Position numbers and translations under genes: made by a program
Shown: in pieces, positions 1 to 14,645 of the stretch
Numbering within the stretch: position 1 is the first letter of the stretch
Layout of the letters: every line of letters begins with the position of its first letter
Origin: Perkinsus olseni
Taxonomy: Eukaryota > Perkinsozoa > Perkinsida > Perkinsidae
Direction of reading: 5' to 3'
Assembly (NCBI GenBank): GCA_013115135.1
Contig: JABANP010000599.1
Coordinates: forward strand, 1 to 29,673
Length of the DNA stretch: 29,673 nucleotides
Notes under the pieces: model-generated
Database searches by the model: none
What the model saw: only the letters and a program-made list of their open reading frames with translations
Told to the model about the DNA's origin: nothing

Positions 1-2
1 GT

Positions 3-19
3 ACTACCTTTAAGGTAGT
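3..19. repeat. short perfect hairpin (8-1-8)
   Basis: ACTACCTT is followed after one base by its exact reverse complement. It lies just beyond the stop of the small secreted-peptide gene, so it could sit in that gene's 3' UTR. It is one of a series of short perfect inverted repeats in the host part of the window. Confidence 0.6.
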
Positions 20-89
20 AAAAAGGTCGATTGCTACGGGCGAACTCTGTCGACGAGTTTTCGCGTGGACGGGAAATGCTCTCCTGGGT

Positions 90-257
90 CTAGGCAAATC
101 GGCACCTTTTATTGACACACTCGTAACCTTGGGGGCAATCCGAGCTGTCGTAGCAAACTTGAGCAGTTGCCCTTATTTGAGAGCCTCGAAAGGAGTCCTC
201 GGCTGCAGCGAAGCAGGACACGTAGAAAGCACTCAGCACGGCGAGAAGGGTTTTCAT
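90..257 (-). CDS. small secreted cysteine-rich peptide, 55 aa
   Basis: This is a single-exon ORF from ATG at 257 to TAG at 90. The N-terminus is a textbook signal peptide: MKT followed by a hydrophobic stretch (LLAVLSAFYVSCFAAA), with likely cleavage near residue 19. The mature peptide is about 36 residues. It ends in a compact module with four cysteines spaced C-x5-C-x5-C-x4-C (VCYDSSDCPQGYECVNKRCR), which could form two disulfides. I do not recognise a specific family. The CPxGYxC..+C pattern is seen in many small extracellular disulfide modules of animals and protists. Function is unknown; a secreted effector, adhesive or defence peptide would all fit. An alternative is the last exon of a longer gene, but the signal peptide directly after the ATG argues for a complete gene. 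Confidence 0.7.
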   Translation of the reverse strand: MKTLLAVLSAFYVSCFAAAEDSFRGSQIRATAQVCYDSSDCPQGYECVNKRCRFA

Positions 258-1009
258 TGGTTGCGAGCCTAGTCAACTGAGACGCTGCAGAAGCGAGTAC
301 ACATGCGCTACCGAATCGGTACCAATGGTGAAATTTGCTCGAGCGCGGTGACAGCGAACATTTGCGGGGAGGGATATACTCGGACACACAATCCCGAAAG
401 CAGATACAGATATCAGGTAATACTTGAGCTGCGGCCGACAAGGTTGGCAGGATTCACTCCTGAGAAGTGCCAACAACAATCCTCAAAAGAATCCATGATA
501 GGTTCTACTGCCTTGCGAAGGAACACCGAAACTCTCTTCTTACAGATCGATCCTTTGACGCATGCACACACGAGCTACGATTAAGTCCTCATCGCGCGCC
601 ATAAACTGTCTCCTTCGGCAAGCATGACGGCATAAAGACCAGGGGCCTATTTCACAAGGGTTCACGAAGAGCAAAAACCTCAAGGGACCTTACGGTTTTC
701 TCGTAAGTCGCTTTCACATCCTTACGATATGGGCCGGAAGAATGGGCATGCATACGTCATCACCAGCAAACCTGAATGCTGATGCTGTGCCACTCCGCTG
801 TCTCTCTGTCTGTGTACGCACGCACATCAGCCTGGGTGCTGTTAGTTGCACGCGTGCGCGGCAGTCCTAACTATTAGTGATGATAGTACGAGAAGTATCA
901 TCTGTTCTCTGTCTTTTTCTGTCCTGTCTATTCTCGGCCTTCTCGAGCGCCCATTCCTTGCTCTCTTAGTGGCTATGTTGTCAGTACGTACAAATCTCTT
1001 TCCCTTATG
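258..1009. other. intergenic, no gene recognised
   Basis: Only short unconvincing open frames are seen, for example a 93-codon plus frame at 303-584 of low-complexity composition. I see no RNA gene and no protein motif. Confidence 0.4.
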
Positions 1010-1353
1010 ACTATACCATTGAGAAGTCTATTTGGTGAGTAAGGCATCCTATACAGGGCTCGAGGATATAATCACATTAGCGATAAGGACATCAATTGGA
1101 TTCAATCCCCGACATTGATGTCCTTATCGGCTAAATTGCCTTCCTTAATCATGAAATTGTACAGCTTATTCGCGGAATTGAATTCCTCATTTGAGGCCTG
1201 CCGCTGAAATGACTTCCTTATCCGCCAGTTGTATCCCACCATCTCGACCCTCCCGCCAATTTGCTAATGTCTCAACTCGCTAATGTGGTCATATCCTCGA
1301 GCGCTGCATAGACCACGGCATTATTCGCCAAATAGACTTCTCAATGGTATAGT
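1010..1353. mobile_element. foldback/MITE-like element, 344 bp
   Basis: The first 26 bases (1010-1035, starting ACTATACCATTGAG) are exactly repeated in inverted orientation at 1328-1353. Weaker inverted similarity continues inward for roughly 60 more bases, including a shared GCTCGAGGATAT block and CACATTAGCGA. Inside lies a second perfect 16-bp inverted repeat (1081-1096 against 1114-1129). There is no coding capacity. A non-autonomous MITE or foldback element is the natural reading. I could not define a target-site duplication, so the true ends may lie a few bases outside. Confidence 0.6.
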
Positions 1354-2386
1354 GTTTCCAGTCGGACTCGGGTGGAACGGGCACGCACACTATCTCCTCG
1401 CCTCGGGGGGATCGGACCCACAACAACATTCCTGGCCACGCAGTAACCGACCATATGAATCGGTATCTCTCGGTCTCACTGAGACCGTCTCAGGTTGCGT
1501 GTAACAGTTCCTCGGCGATAACGTGATATGTACTGATTGGGTGATATAGAATCTATATATACAACTTTCCTTGTCAATCTACGGCTCTCTACGTCAATCA
1601 AACTGTCACTGCAACATTTCTGAAGCTCTTCAAGTAGCTTGCATGCCAGCTGTCTTCAGTGAAGACAGAAGACTCTTCAGGATCTCACGGTGAGATTCTC
1701 ACCTAGCAATTAGCCAAGGTTGAAAATCTCAGCAGCTCAGATCAAACTAGCATTCTGTGAACTACTATACTACTACTCGTTGTAGGACTCGGGCCATACC
1801 TTCATTTCGGATCGGTGTCTCGATGGATTGAAGATCCCACAGTATGTCATGTAGTGATATATTTCATCATAGATGTTGTTAGCTTAGATACTGTAACCCA
1901 ACAAGAGTCGTTTACAGTGGTTCTTGAGTTGCAACTCAATCCTTTAGTCCAAAGATTGTGATGCGAGTGTGCAAAACATCTTAAAGTGGATCATCTCATG
2001 GCAGCGCTAGGGACGTCACTAATGCCACCACATCGATGATTGAGTTAGCCAGGTGTTGAGCTGCGGAAGCCCATTATGTGCTCGCAGACTCTGTAGAGCT
2101 GATCACTCCGTCTCGAAACACTGGATGAGCTCCGAGCGGCTCGGACCGAGCCTCGACAACGTAGCTGACAGACGGGTAAGTCTATCCAATTATCTCACTT
2201 CAATGCGGGGGCGGTGGGCCAACGCCGTTGGCTTCCCGAAAACAGAGCAGAAGGGCGGGAATATTCGTAACATCTCGTCGCCCGCCCACTACCATTGACT
2301 CGAGCGAGAGGGTTATCAGAACGAACGCACTGTTTTCGGATTTACGAGTCAACCCAAGACCTTCATTCGTCTTAAACGTTGTGCGA
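1354..2386. other. intergenic, rich in short palindromes
   Basis: No convincing gene. Short perfect inverted repeats occur at 1471-1487 (7-3-7), 1650-1668 (8-3-8), 1682-1696 (7-1-7), 1924-1939 (16-bp palindrome), 2132-2144 and 2139-2151 (overlapping 6-1-6 arms). The last part probably includes the 3' UTR of the FAM133-like gene, whose stop is at 2387. Confidence 0.4.
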
Positions 2387-3319
2387 TCAGTCACTATCGC
2401 TGTCTCGGCTGCTGAAGTATTGAGACAAACTATACATGTTTGTTTTCTTCTTCTTTTCTTTCTTCGCTTTCTTTCTAGTCGACGCCTCATCGTCCGAGGA
2501 ATGCCGCCGGCGAGAAGTCTTAGACCTGAAGCGAGCAACTCTTATAAACAAGCATCCCAAAATTCTTCACGCATGCGTCCTTTCCTCGAGTGGATGTCCG
2601 ATACTCACTTCCGGTCCGTTCTCGAAGATGAGCGCTTCGAACTTTTCCGCTTTTCCTTTTTCCGGCGATCACCACTACTCTCACTTGACAAAGATCGGCT
2701 TCGCTTCTTTCCTGCGGTAAAGTTTAATCATTTTCAATTGGGCAATTTCCACGGCACTTACGTGATTCACGAATCTTTCTGGCCCGACGCAGAGCATCCA
2801 AATCTCGCTTCTCCTGAGCGGCTCTCCGCTCATCTCGATCAGCGTCCAGGCTCTTGCGGTATTCTTCATTCTCAAACTTCTCCAGATACTTGGCACCTAG
2901 AGGAGCGACCACTTTGCCTTCAACGTAACCCACGCCACTTATTTACTTCTTGACTCTGTCGAAGCTAATTGGGCTTTGAACTCCTCCCAGGTAAGACCCG
3001 TCTTCTGTCTGAAGGATGATGCTCGACAGTCCACACAATTTGCTCACGATCAACCAACGAGGATGAGAACGATCGGTACGCCATAGATAGTAGCTTAGCA
3101 GTCGCCACAGTTCAGTCCAGTACTAAGCGGGAGAAGCCACGTACGCGGTTCCTCCAGTGAGGCTCCTCAACACCTTTTACGGACGTACCTCTCTGCGATT
3201 CGGTCTTCAATCGATGGTCCTGAGGGCTCTGACTGTTCACTTCGCCCCAAAAGGAGTGGGTTATCCATCCCTTGTGGTTTGAAGCCTCGTTGCTTTCCCA
3301 TTTGACCAATGGCTGACAT
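2387..3319 (-). CDS. FAM133-like Lys/Arg/Ser-rich nuclear protein, 189 aa
   Basis: Five exons join in phase: 3319-3189, 3008-2947, 2896-2762, 2711-2609 and 2525-2387. The introns are 180, 50, 50 and 83 bp, all GT-AG. The order of features follows the FAM133 family: a short N-terminal leader, a SGPSIEDRIAER segment, a conserved GLTWEEFKAQL motif (FAM133 has TWEEVKEQL), a charged helix (LEKFENEEYRKSLDADRDER), then a tail very rich in Lys, Arg and Ser. The tail ends RDSDSD and should be a nuclear, SR-like disordered region. A molecular role is not established from sequence; such proteins are usually linked to splicing or nuclear speckles. An alternative start at 3084 (MAYRSF) also splices in phase through a 50-bp intron, but the 3319 start gives the family-like N-terminus. 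The family name is from memory of the motif. Confidence 0.72.
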
Positions 3320-3981
3320 CAAAATATCTCCCCACTCCCGCAACAAAACAGAACTCAAGTCGAAACGCACAGCTGACAGTTCCGTTTAGGTACGAGGGTC
3401 GTCGAGCGATGAAGTGATGCAGATGATTACTCGAGATCAGAAGAAACAGGAGAGACACTAGCAATGCTTACAACCATTTCTTCAATGGGATTTTGAGGTT
3501 GCCAGTGAAGAAGTAGCACAATACAACGGGGCGGAATCCTCTCCCCAAAGCACGGGACTTCCCTGCTCGACCAAAAACGAAATGGTGATATAGTTTCCTG
3601 CCGGTGTCTGCCACGCACCGACCAGAAAACTTTGACAGAAAAAACTGTGGATTTTTCGGAGTTCAATAAAAGTTCTTCACTGAACACAGCAAGGCACGCT
3701 GAAGTCGCTCCCTCGCTTTTGCAAGGTGCCCTTCAGACGAAAAAATTCCCGTGTAAAATTACACGGTAGCAATGTGATAGCTTATTTCCTGTAAGTCTAC
3801 AGAATAGTAGTACGGGTGGTTAAATACAGTAGCAGCGCAGGTAGCAGAAGGATCTTCCTGGGACGCGAAAACCTTCGCTGTGCGCAAATTAAGATACGCA
3901 TAATACCCAGAGTACAGTAATAGAGTTAATGTTCCTAACTACAAAATTGTTTCCTTCAAAAAAGGTAAAAATACAGAAAAC
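3320..3981. other. spacer between two minus-strand genes
   Basis: This should contain the promoter and 5' UTR of the FAM133-like gene and the 3' UTR of the membrane-protein gene. Some minus-strand stretches look weakly coding (about 3490-3600), but I could not splice them into either neighbour. A perfect hairpin CCGTGTAA-AA-TTACACGG lies at 3749-3766. Confidence 0.4.
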
Positions 3982-5339
3982 TCAGAGCGATGAGATATTC
4001 TTCTTAACTGCTGTCTCTTTTGGCACCTTGGTGGTAGTACACCGACGGCTGTGTCGTCGAGACGGCCGAGCCTTGAACCGAGGAGTGTGCGACGCATGAG
4101 CACTCCCGTTAGTGATGCTCTCTAGCTGTCTAGCAGCAATGGAAGCAGCTTGTCGGCGAGCCTCAGCAGCCCTTCTGGCAGAGTCGTAGTACTCGTCCTC
4201 AGCGGCGGCTGTTCGCGGAAGCTCTTCAAGTCGAGGGGCTTCACCACAGTGCTGGTAGGAGGCATTAGGCACATACTCCTGCGACTTAACCGGAGTGTTC
4301 GAAGTCAAACTTCCCGCCATAGACGAGGTTGCTCGACCGCCTGAAACAACGATGAATCATAGCACTCCAGAATGTCGTGTCGTATACAGATTCCGTGAGA
4401 CATGCTATAGACGATGATCTCTGGCGTCTAATATTTTCTGTGAGCAATCGAAACTTTCGACACCGTTTCGACGAAACCAGTAGAGTATCTTTCCTATGAC
4501 GATCAGCAGTCACAGTGGCTCACCTATCACAGGCTGTGACGCGGAGGGCGCCAAGATATTTTCCGTACTCGACACGGTCGTGCGGCGTTCCTGAAAGAAA
4601 TCATCAGAGGCGACGAAACCCTCACGAGCTGCTTACCCGAGCTAGCTTGATCTGCCTCTTCTCCTCGGACTCTCGAGTCTGCTTTACGCCACGAACGAAT
4701 TGGATGACTGAAACGAGACCACTACTCGATATGGGAAATAAACGCGCTCGAAAAAGGACAGAAATCAGTAGGAGCTCCCTACTGATGAGTAGGAAACCCG
4801 TAATCCGACGTGAAGAACAAAAAATTGAAAAAAAGCGATAATAATTTCGAGGTCTCCCCACGCTGCAGACGCGGTCGGCTGAGCCGGCGCGGCTTGTGAT
4901 TATCGTACTACTAATAACTGCTGGGTCAACTCGGTCAAAAACAACGAAAACTCCGCTAGGAATTCTGTTGAAAGCCCCATACCAGCGAGCTTCCCATGTG
5001 CACTAACCATCGAATACGTACGTAACCACCACGTACATCTGTACGTACCATCCTAACTAATTCGAGCCATTCGAGAGAGCTAGTTGAACCCATCATTCCC
5101 TCCACCAATCAAAGTCCGGATGACAGTTAAATCCATTCTCCATGATTTCTCCTCGTCAACTTACCACAGGCCAGCGTAACGGTGATGATGACACCGACAA
5201 AAACAACAGTAGCAAAGAGTGCCGCCGAAGTGGCTCCATCATTATGGGTCGCTGTGGAGGCAGCAGAGGTGGTGTTGGGGGCGAGAAAGCGCAGGGACGA
5301 GTGGGGACGACGGAAAGTGAACGCGTGTGATAAGTCCAT
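3982..5339 (-). CDS. single-pass membrane protein with basic cytoplasmic tail, 223 aa
   Basis: Four exons join in phase: 5339-5165, 4707-4637, 4590-4524 and 4340-3982, with introns of 457, 46 and 183 bp. The first exon encodes about 36 Thr/Ala/Ser-rich residues and a hydrophobic helix (ALFATVVFVGVIITVTLAC) that continues across the first splice as VIQFVRGVK. A charged segment follows (QTRESEEKRQIKLARERR), then a Ser/Thr-rich linker. Next comes an Ala/Arg-rich helix (ARRAAEARRQAASIAARQLE), and the C-terminus is strongly basic. There is no cleavable signal sequence, so a signal-anchor topology with a long internal tail fits. No family is recognised. The continuity of the membrane segment and of phase over all three introns supports the model. 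A different first exon is possible. Confidence 0.6.
4764..4786. repeat. short hairpin (9-5-9)
   Basis: ATCAGTAGG and its exact reverse complement are separated by AGCTC. It lies inside the first intron of the membrane-protein gene. Confidence 0.55.
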
Positions 5340-5878
5340 GAAGGAATGACAGTTGGAAGGTTATAGGCATAAAGCGAGAAAACAGGACTGAAATAATAAG
5401 CTCTGGACACCGGACGCCGGCGACGGCGACCACACCAAATCCCTTAGTGCCTGGCCACCCCAGGGGTTCACACATCCCCTCACTATAAGCTCATATCACA
5501 CCGCTAACCATGGTGATTCACACTATGCGCATAGCCAAGCAACTTGAACCCCCTTACAAAATAATAAAACATGCAGAATTTTTTGGATTTCTCTGTCATT
5601 ACTGCGACTCAGGTTGTGGGATTTCGTGTATCAGGGTATCACGTACGAAGATCACTTGGAAAAGGGTTTAGAAACGTTGGAATACCATCGCGCAGCATCT
5701 TTCATCGATGACGATACTCCTCGGAAGCAAAGGAGCGAATAAACACAATACCGGCAGGCACTCTGAAGCTTCGTCAACTGGACAGTTTATTTGATCGGTA
5801 AGTAGTATTAGTAGAATTCCTTCTTCATTGAGCGGGACGTCTCTCAACTCCAAACAGCGATTCTTGGATTCTGGATCC
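5340..5878. other. spacer between minus-strand genes
   Basis: This separates the start of the membrane-protein gene from the end of the SEC14-like gene. No additional coding sequence or repeat is recognised. Confidence 0.4.
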
Positions 5879-8800
5879 TCATTTCGACGACTGATGCTTC
5901 ACAGGCATCTCCGGCAGCAAGCTCCATTCGCTCTCGGGAGGAGGCGACGGCCAAAAATCGCAATCACCAACCTAAAGCAGAGAATCGTCAGTCGACACTA
6001 TGAGAGCCCTCCCGAGCGAAAGACCACCGCCGACAAGACAGCGCTATGACAAAACCACCGTTCTCTGGCCCGTCCCGAGACGAGATGAATTTCGCGGCGC
6101 GCGACGTTACTCGATGCAGCTTAGGTAGAGGAATGTCATCGTCACACTGGAGGTATCTTTCTCCCCACATAACAGGCTCAAGCTCACCGTCACCTCCATA
6201 CTCCTGAAAGATACGCCTCAGTAGGGAAATGGAACGAAGGGAGTTCCCGCTGAACGCAGTACCGCATTTTGCAATACTCGCCGATCATCCGCCAACCGAG
6301 CGCTGATTCAAGCCAGCACGAGGGAGAGCCACTCTCGCTCGCTCTCGGAGAACAGGAGTCCGAGAAAAGAGAGAAGATCGCCGTCGCTCTCCGATCTTCG
6401 CTTTTTCCGAAGGACGCGTTAGCCCCCACAACTCACCTTTGGAATGTACTTCGTATCTACGAACTCCGAGATCGTCTTCACCGGATGGGATGAGCCGCTG
6501 ATCTTGATACGATCTGGAGAAAGAGCGACAAAATGCAACAAAATCCGGGCGGAGCGATGCACGCACCGACTGTTATCGGGTCCACCCACGGCTTCACCAT
6601 CTTCCACAATGTACTGATCACCACACCCGCATTGACCACCACCATCTTGCTCAGTACCTCGGGATAGTAGTATCTGCGTGATCCGCAAAATTACGCGTAC
6701 AGAACCAACTTGATCCAACCTTCAAGATCGATCAGATGAACACCTCAACAGTGCGCGGTAGTTTAACTCAGGCACCAGTTTCCATTTTTCAGGAACTCGC
6801 GGCCAGAAGGCTGTTGAAACTCTCGGAGAGGCCCCCGAGCAATGGAAAGAAGCGGTCTTCCCGACAGTGGGCGAAAAAATCCAACTTTGCAAACAGCTAT
6901 CGCATGAACTGATTGGGGATTAGCGCCAATGGACCTTGATCTTTGACGGAAAGCACCCAAGCCACCGAACTCACTGATCAATATTAAGTTGCTTCTTGAA
7001 GCCGCTGACGAAGCTGCCCTTTGCGTGACTAAGACTCACGTTCTTCATATCAATAACCTGAATCATAAGATGCAATAATCAACCTCAGGATACGATTGTG
7101 CAATTGCACACTCCACAGACTTTGAGTGAGACTAGTGTTGATGATGACTCTCAGCGTCGTGTTCACAGTCGAGTACAGGGAACTCCGAGAGAGCAAACCG
7201 TTGATAGAGGACAGCGGTCCTTCGCCGAGCAAATGAAGCCAAAGCCGCGCAGGTTCAATCCCGGCACCCCTCACCATCATGTGTTTATAACCCTTCCATC
7301 CTGAGTATCTTAATTGCATTTTTATGCGTTCTATTATCTCCATCTCTACCACGTGCTGTTCCATACCTGAACGTATCCGAGGTTGACCATTGCAAGATAC
7401 AAACCAGGTCGAGATTACATCTGTCAAGACCAAGCTTCGTATAAGTTGAGGCAGTAGGTATCTTCATGTACACCACCGGGGTGCCGAATTTCGACATCCC
7501 GTAGAAGTACCTTCACAAACCCGGCGAAATCTTGGGCCCAATTTCACTTGAAAACTCGCTGAATCTTGCATTTCCCTAACGCTAGCCTACCATTCCAGAG
7601 GCTTCATGCATTCAGGGTCCACCAAAGGACACCGTGGAATATCCCTGATAGGTGTCTCCACTAGCATATCCATCTTCTCATCAGCCCCTTCTGTTTTGCG
7701 CCACCTCAACATACCACGAAGATACCTGCGCCATGAACAATTGGATCAAAACGCATGAACAAGACTTAAGAATATCCACGCCGTCTTCGGTTGGCTATCA
7801 AGTTGGATACAACTTCTCCTCGATGAGGAGCTATCAAGTCTGGCACTACGGAGATCTCACATGCTGCAGGAAATGATGATCGCGAAACTACAGAGCGTTG
7901 GCGACGTCTCTCGCCTCCGATGATTCCATTACCCACTAAGGCCTCTATACTGATTCCAGTGATTTCATATTCAGGCGTCCCCGAGCGTCGTGATTTGTCG
8001 CTCAAACTAGAGAAGCATCGACCATTCCTCTCCAGGGAAAAGCAACAGCAGCCGCGCCACTTCCTCCCCTTTTTTGCTTACGACACAGTGGCGGGAATTC
8101 TGTTTTTCTCATGCGAGTATCCCCGTATGAATCGCATCATATTCATATCCTCCATCATCAGGGCATCGCTGCCAACACCCTTCACAACCTCCGCAAAAAC
8201 CTGACAGTGTCGAAAAAAGTTAATTTCGCTCGCCCAGCTAATCATGAAGAGGCCAACGCATAAATCCTACTAGTGGTTCCCGGATCCACAGTACATCCGG
8301 GCGAGAGTATCGCAGAAACACACACGACCTTCACAGACGACATCAACAGGTGGGATATGATCAATAGGATCCCAAACCACCGCCGAGTCACGATAGGGAG
8401 GATGTCTTCACTATGACGCTACTACCATCATGGCACGAACATCACAGAGACGGAGTTGGCGACTAGATGTCAACAGCAGCGGTCGCAAAGAGAACAGACT
8501 CACACGGTGTGTACAGACTTCGTGGAAAGGGCGAAACACCGACGAAAACAGAAAAACACGAAATAATATCTCGAAGGCAAACACCCAAGAGGCAACCCCA
8601 CCCATACGACCTCCTTCTCCTCATCCGACAGCGGTGGATCCGTCCACTCTTCGCCCTGGGCGCTGCACTTGACCTTAGGAGCCTGACACTACGCATATCA
8701 ATACATTTCATTCCATACCACTCCTTCCCCTACCTCTACGACATCGTTGCGAGTCTCTCCAGTAACACCTACCGGAAGCGTTCGACTTGCATACGACGCG

Positions 8801-8889
8801 AGAAAATTACCATTGCCAGCAGCAGGCGATGCTCCCGTCTCTCCAGTCTTGGCGTCAAAATTCACAGTCGGTGCCAAGTCACCACTCAT
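5879..8889 (-). CDS. SEC14-like CRAL-TRIO lipid-binding protein, 354 aa
   Basis: Twelve exons join in phase: 8889-8811, 8768-8734, 8673-8602, 8200-8082, 7725-7591, 7510-7431, 7366-7275, 7057-6975, 6673-6567, 6513-6437, 6203-6111 and 5971-5879. After an acidic N-terminal region, the CRAL-TRIO N-terminal helices are visible (MNMMRFIRGYSHEKNR, then YLRGMLRWRK). The lipid-binding domain follows: YFYGMSKFGTPVVYMK, VIDMKNVSLSH, YYYPEVLSKMVVVNAG, LWKMVKPWVDPITVDRIKI and FVDTKYIPKEYGG. These are the usual SEC14 landmarks in the usual order. The family binds phosphatidylinositol, phosphatidylcholine or other hydrophobic ligands and moves or presents them between membranes. The tail after YGG is acidic and Pro-rich (FWPSPPPESEW). 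Introns range from 42 to 401 bp. The last splice is inferred: reading through 6111 instead gives a different tail ending at 5988. The longest introns could hide small extra exons. Confidence 0.86.
7221..7275 (+). other. tRNA-like internal promoter motif (B-box-like)
   Basis: GGTTCAATCCC at 7252-7262 matches the B-box/T-arm consensus GGTTCRANNCC. It is flanked by a nearly pairing stem (GCAGG against CCGGC, one mismatch). An A-box-like CGCCGAGC lies about 25 bases upstream, too close for a functional tRNA, and no matching acceptor stem is present. It overlaps exon 7 of the SEC14-like gene at 7275 and otherwise sits in the following intron, on the opposite strand. A decayed tRNA or tRNA-derived SINE head is possible. 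Confidence 0.2.
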
Positions 8890-10266
8890 ACCACCAGAAA
8901 CCTTCCGCGCGACCTATGAAAGTCGGCCAGTGCGACAACCTCGATCATCTCAAAGTCTATCAAACGAGTACAAACTACCAAGTAATATGATATGCTTTTC
9001 GCTCGAAAATAATAAAATACATTCGGTACTAATGAACACAAAGAAACCTCTTTACAGCACGCGGTTAAGCACGTGGTCTTTCCTCGGACGAACCACGCAA
9101 GGTCAAGGTTGTCCAGCCGGGACTGCATAATTTCTCAGCAACAATCATGCGGAGGGATTCCGAAAGAGATAATGACGAAGGGACAGTAACATCAAACCCT
9201 TTCAGATCGAGCGGCACTACTGTAGAGCCTCTCATCGGGAATTGTAAAGATACTCTAAAAGCACTATGTCCCTGCAAGAACGTACTAACACTCCAAAACG
9301 ACTACTCTCGACTTCCCACTGTTGGTGATGCTCATGAATTTTCACCCTACCGTTTCCGCTGTTTCTTCTTCCTGCTCTGTTCTCATGACCTCTGGTTGTA
9401 CTATCTCATCTTCCGCAGTGGCGCCGCCTCCTCGCTGGCCGCACGTCCAAAATCGCTGAGGACGGCGTTGCGGCGGGAGCACCAGTGACACTCCTCTGTG
9501 CACGTTATCTCGACTCACGTTCAGACTCCGTTCGAGTACGTACTTTCAACCCCACCGAGAATACTGGGTGGTACTTTACCGCGCTCCATGCAAAAAAGTC
9601 GTATCAAATATACGGTTTTGAGTACTACCCCGTCCCGAACACGGTAAAAGTTCGAGTCGTCGACGATGAACTCTGGCCAGGACAATGTAAAAATATTCAC
9701 AGAAAAAAAATTCTCTCCCAAAATTTCCTATTACATCGCCGCAAGAGCCGCCAGTAGAGCTTCTCCTCCTCCTCGGTGATGTCACTGATGTTTTACCATT
9801 CGTCCGGATACTCCCAGATGAGCCGTGGCGATGACCGCCGTGTGTCATAGCGAAGATAAAAAACGAAACAACAGAAAAATGAATCCTCTTCCCTTCAATG
9901 CCTACGAGAAGAGCATTCCCTCAACATCGCTGTTTCTGCCTCACGCGTCATCTTCGAGAGGCAGCCCGATCTCTCAAAATATGAGTGTTGCCTCGAAGTC
10001 CGAACAACCCCATTCCATCACTCTGCAGCGGCCAACATCAGGCAGACCTTTATAATCGTTATGAATTCCTTCTCGTGCACAAGGTCAAGAAGAGGGTAAA
10101 AGGGGCAAGCGCAATTGGAGGTTTCGAACTACTCCAACGCAACAAGTGAAGACATCTCCGAAATGACGAATTTCACGATGTCTCGGGTAACCACAATCTT
10201 TTGAGAATAATACTAATATATCTATTGACGTAAATCGATCACGTGATCGATTTGAGGGAATCCTTG
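8890..10266. other. 1.4 kb between SEC14-like and RUVBL2 genes, unresolved
   Basis: Several competing open frames occur on both strands and none can be spliced convincingly. The best candidates are a minus-strand run of charged residues near 9697-9795 (DITEEEEKLYWRLLRR) preceded by an in-frame TAA, and a plus-strand frame near 9485-9690 (GWYFTALHAKK, VVDDELWPG). One small gene may be present. The final part is RUVBL2 3' UTR and carries a 22-bp palindrome. Confidence 0.35.
10232..10253. repeat. 22-bp perfect palindrome
   Basis: The sequence is built on AAATCGATCAC and its exact reverse complement with no spacer. It starts 14 bases beyond the RUVBL2 stop codon. A closely related hairpin (AATCGATC-accc-GATCGATT) occurs at 10406-10425 in the last RUVBL2 intron. 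Confidence 0.75.

Positions 10267-14645
<4,379 letters not shown>

Noticed and set aside
1471..1487. 7-bp-arm hairpins as individual signals
   Set aside because: Several of this size are expected by chance in 20 kb; only arms of 8 bp or more, or clustered cases, are treated as informative.
2228..2953. 241-codon plus-strand ORF
   Set aside because: It is antisense to the FAM133-like exons, which splice in phase and match a known motif order. The plus translation has biased Arg/Ser/Phe composition and no domain.
3059..3084. Alternative first exon (ATG at 3084) for the FAM133-like gene
   Set aside because: It joins in phase through a 50-bp intron, but the exon starting at 3319 also fits the phase and restores the family-like segment before TWEEFK.
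7201..7280. Functional tRNA gene
   Set aside because: A- and B-box-like motifs are too close, the T-stem has a mismatch and no 5' acceptor strand pairs with the 3' side.
8467..9130. Overlapping plus-strand ORFs of 150 and 127 codons
   Set aside because: They are antisense to exons 1-3 of the SEC14-like gene, whose domains continue through 12 consistent splices.
9485..9830. Gene on either strand between SEC14-like and RUVBL2
   Set aside because: Both strands have short protein-like stretches, but no phase-consistent exon chain with a start and an end could be built.
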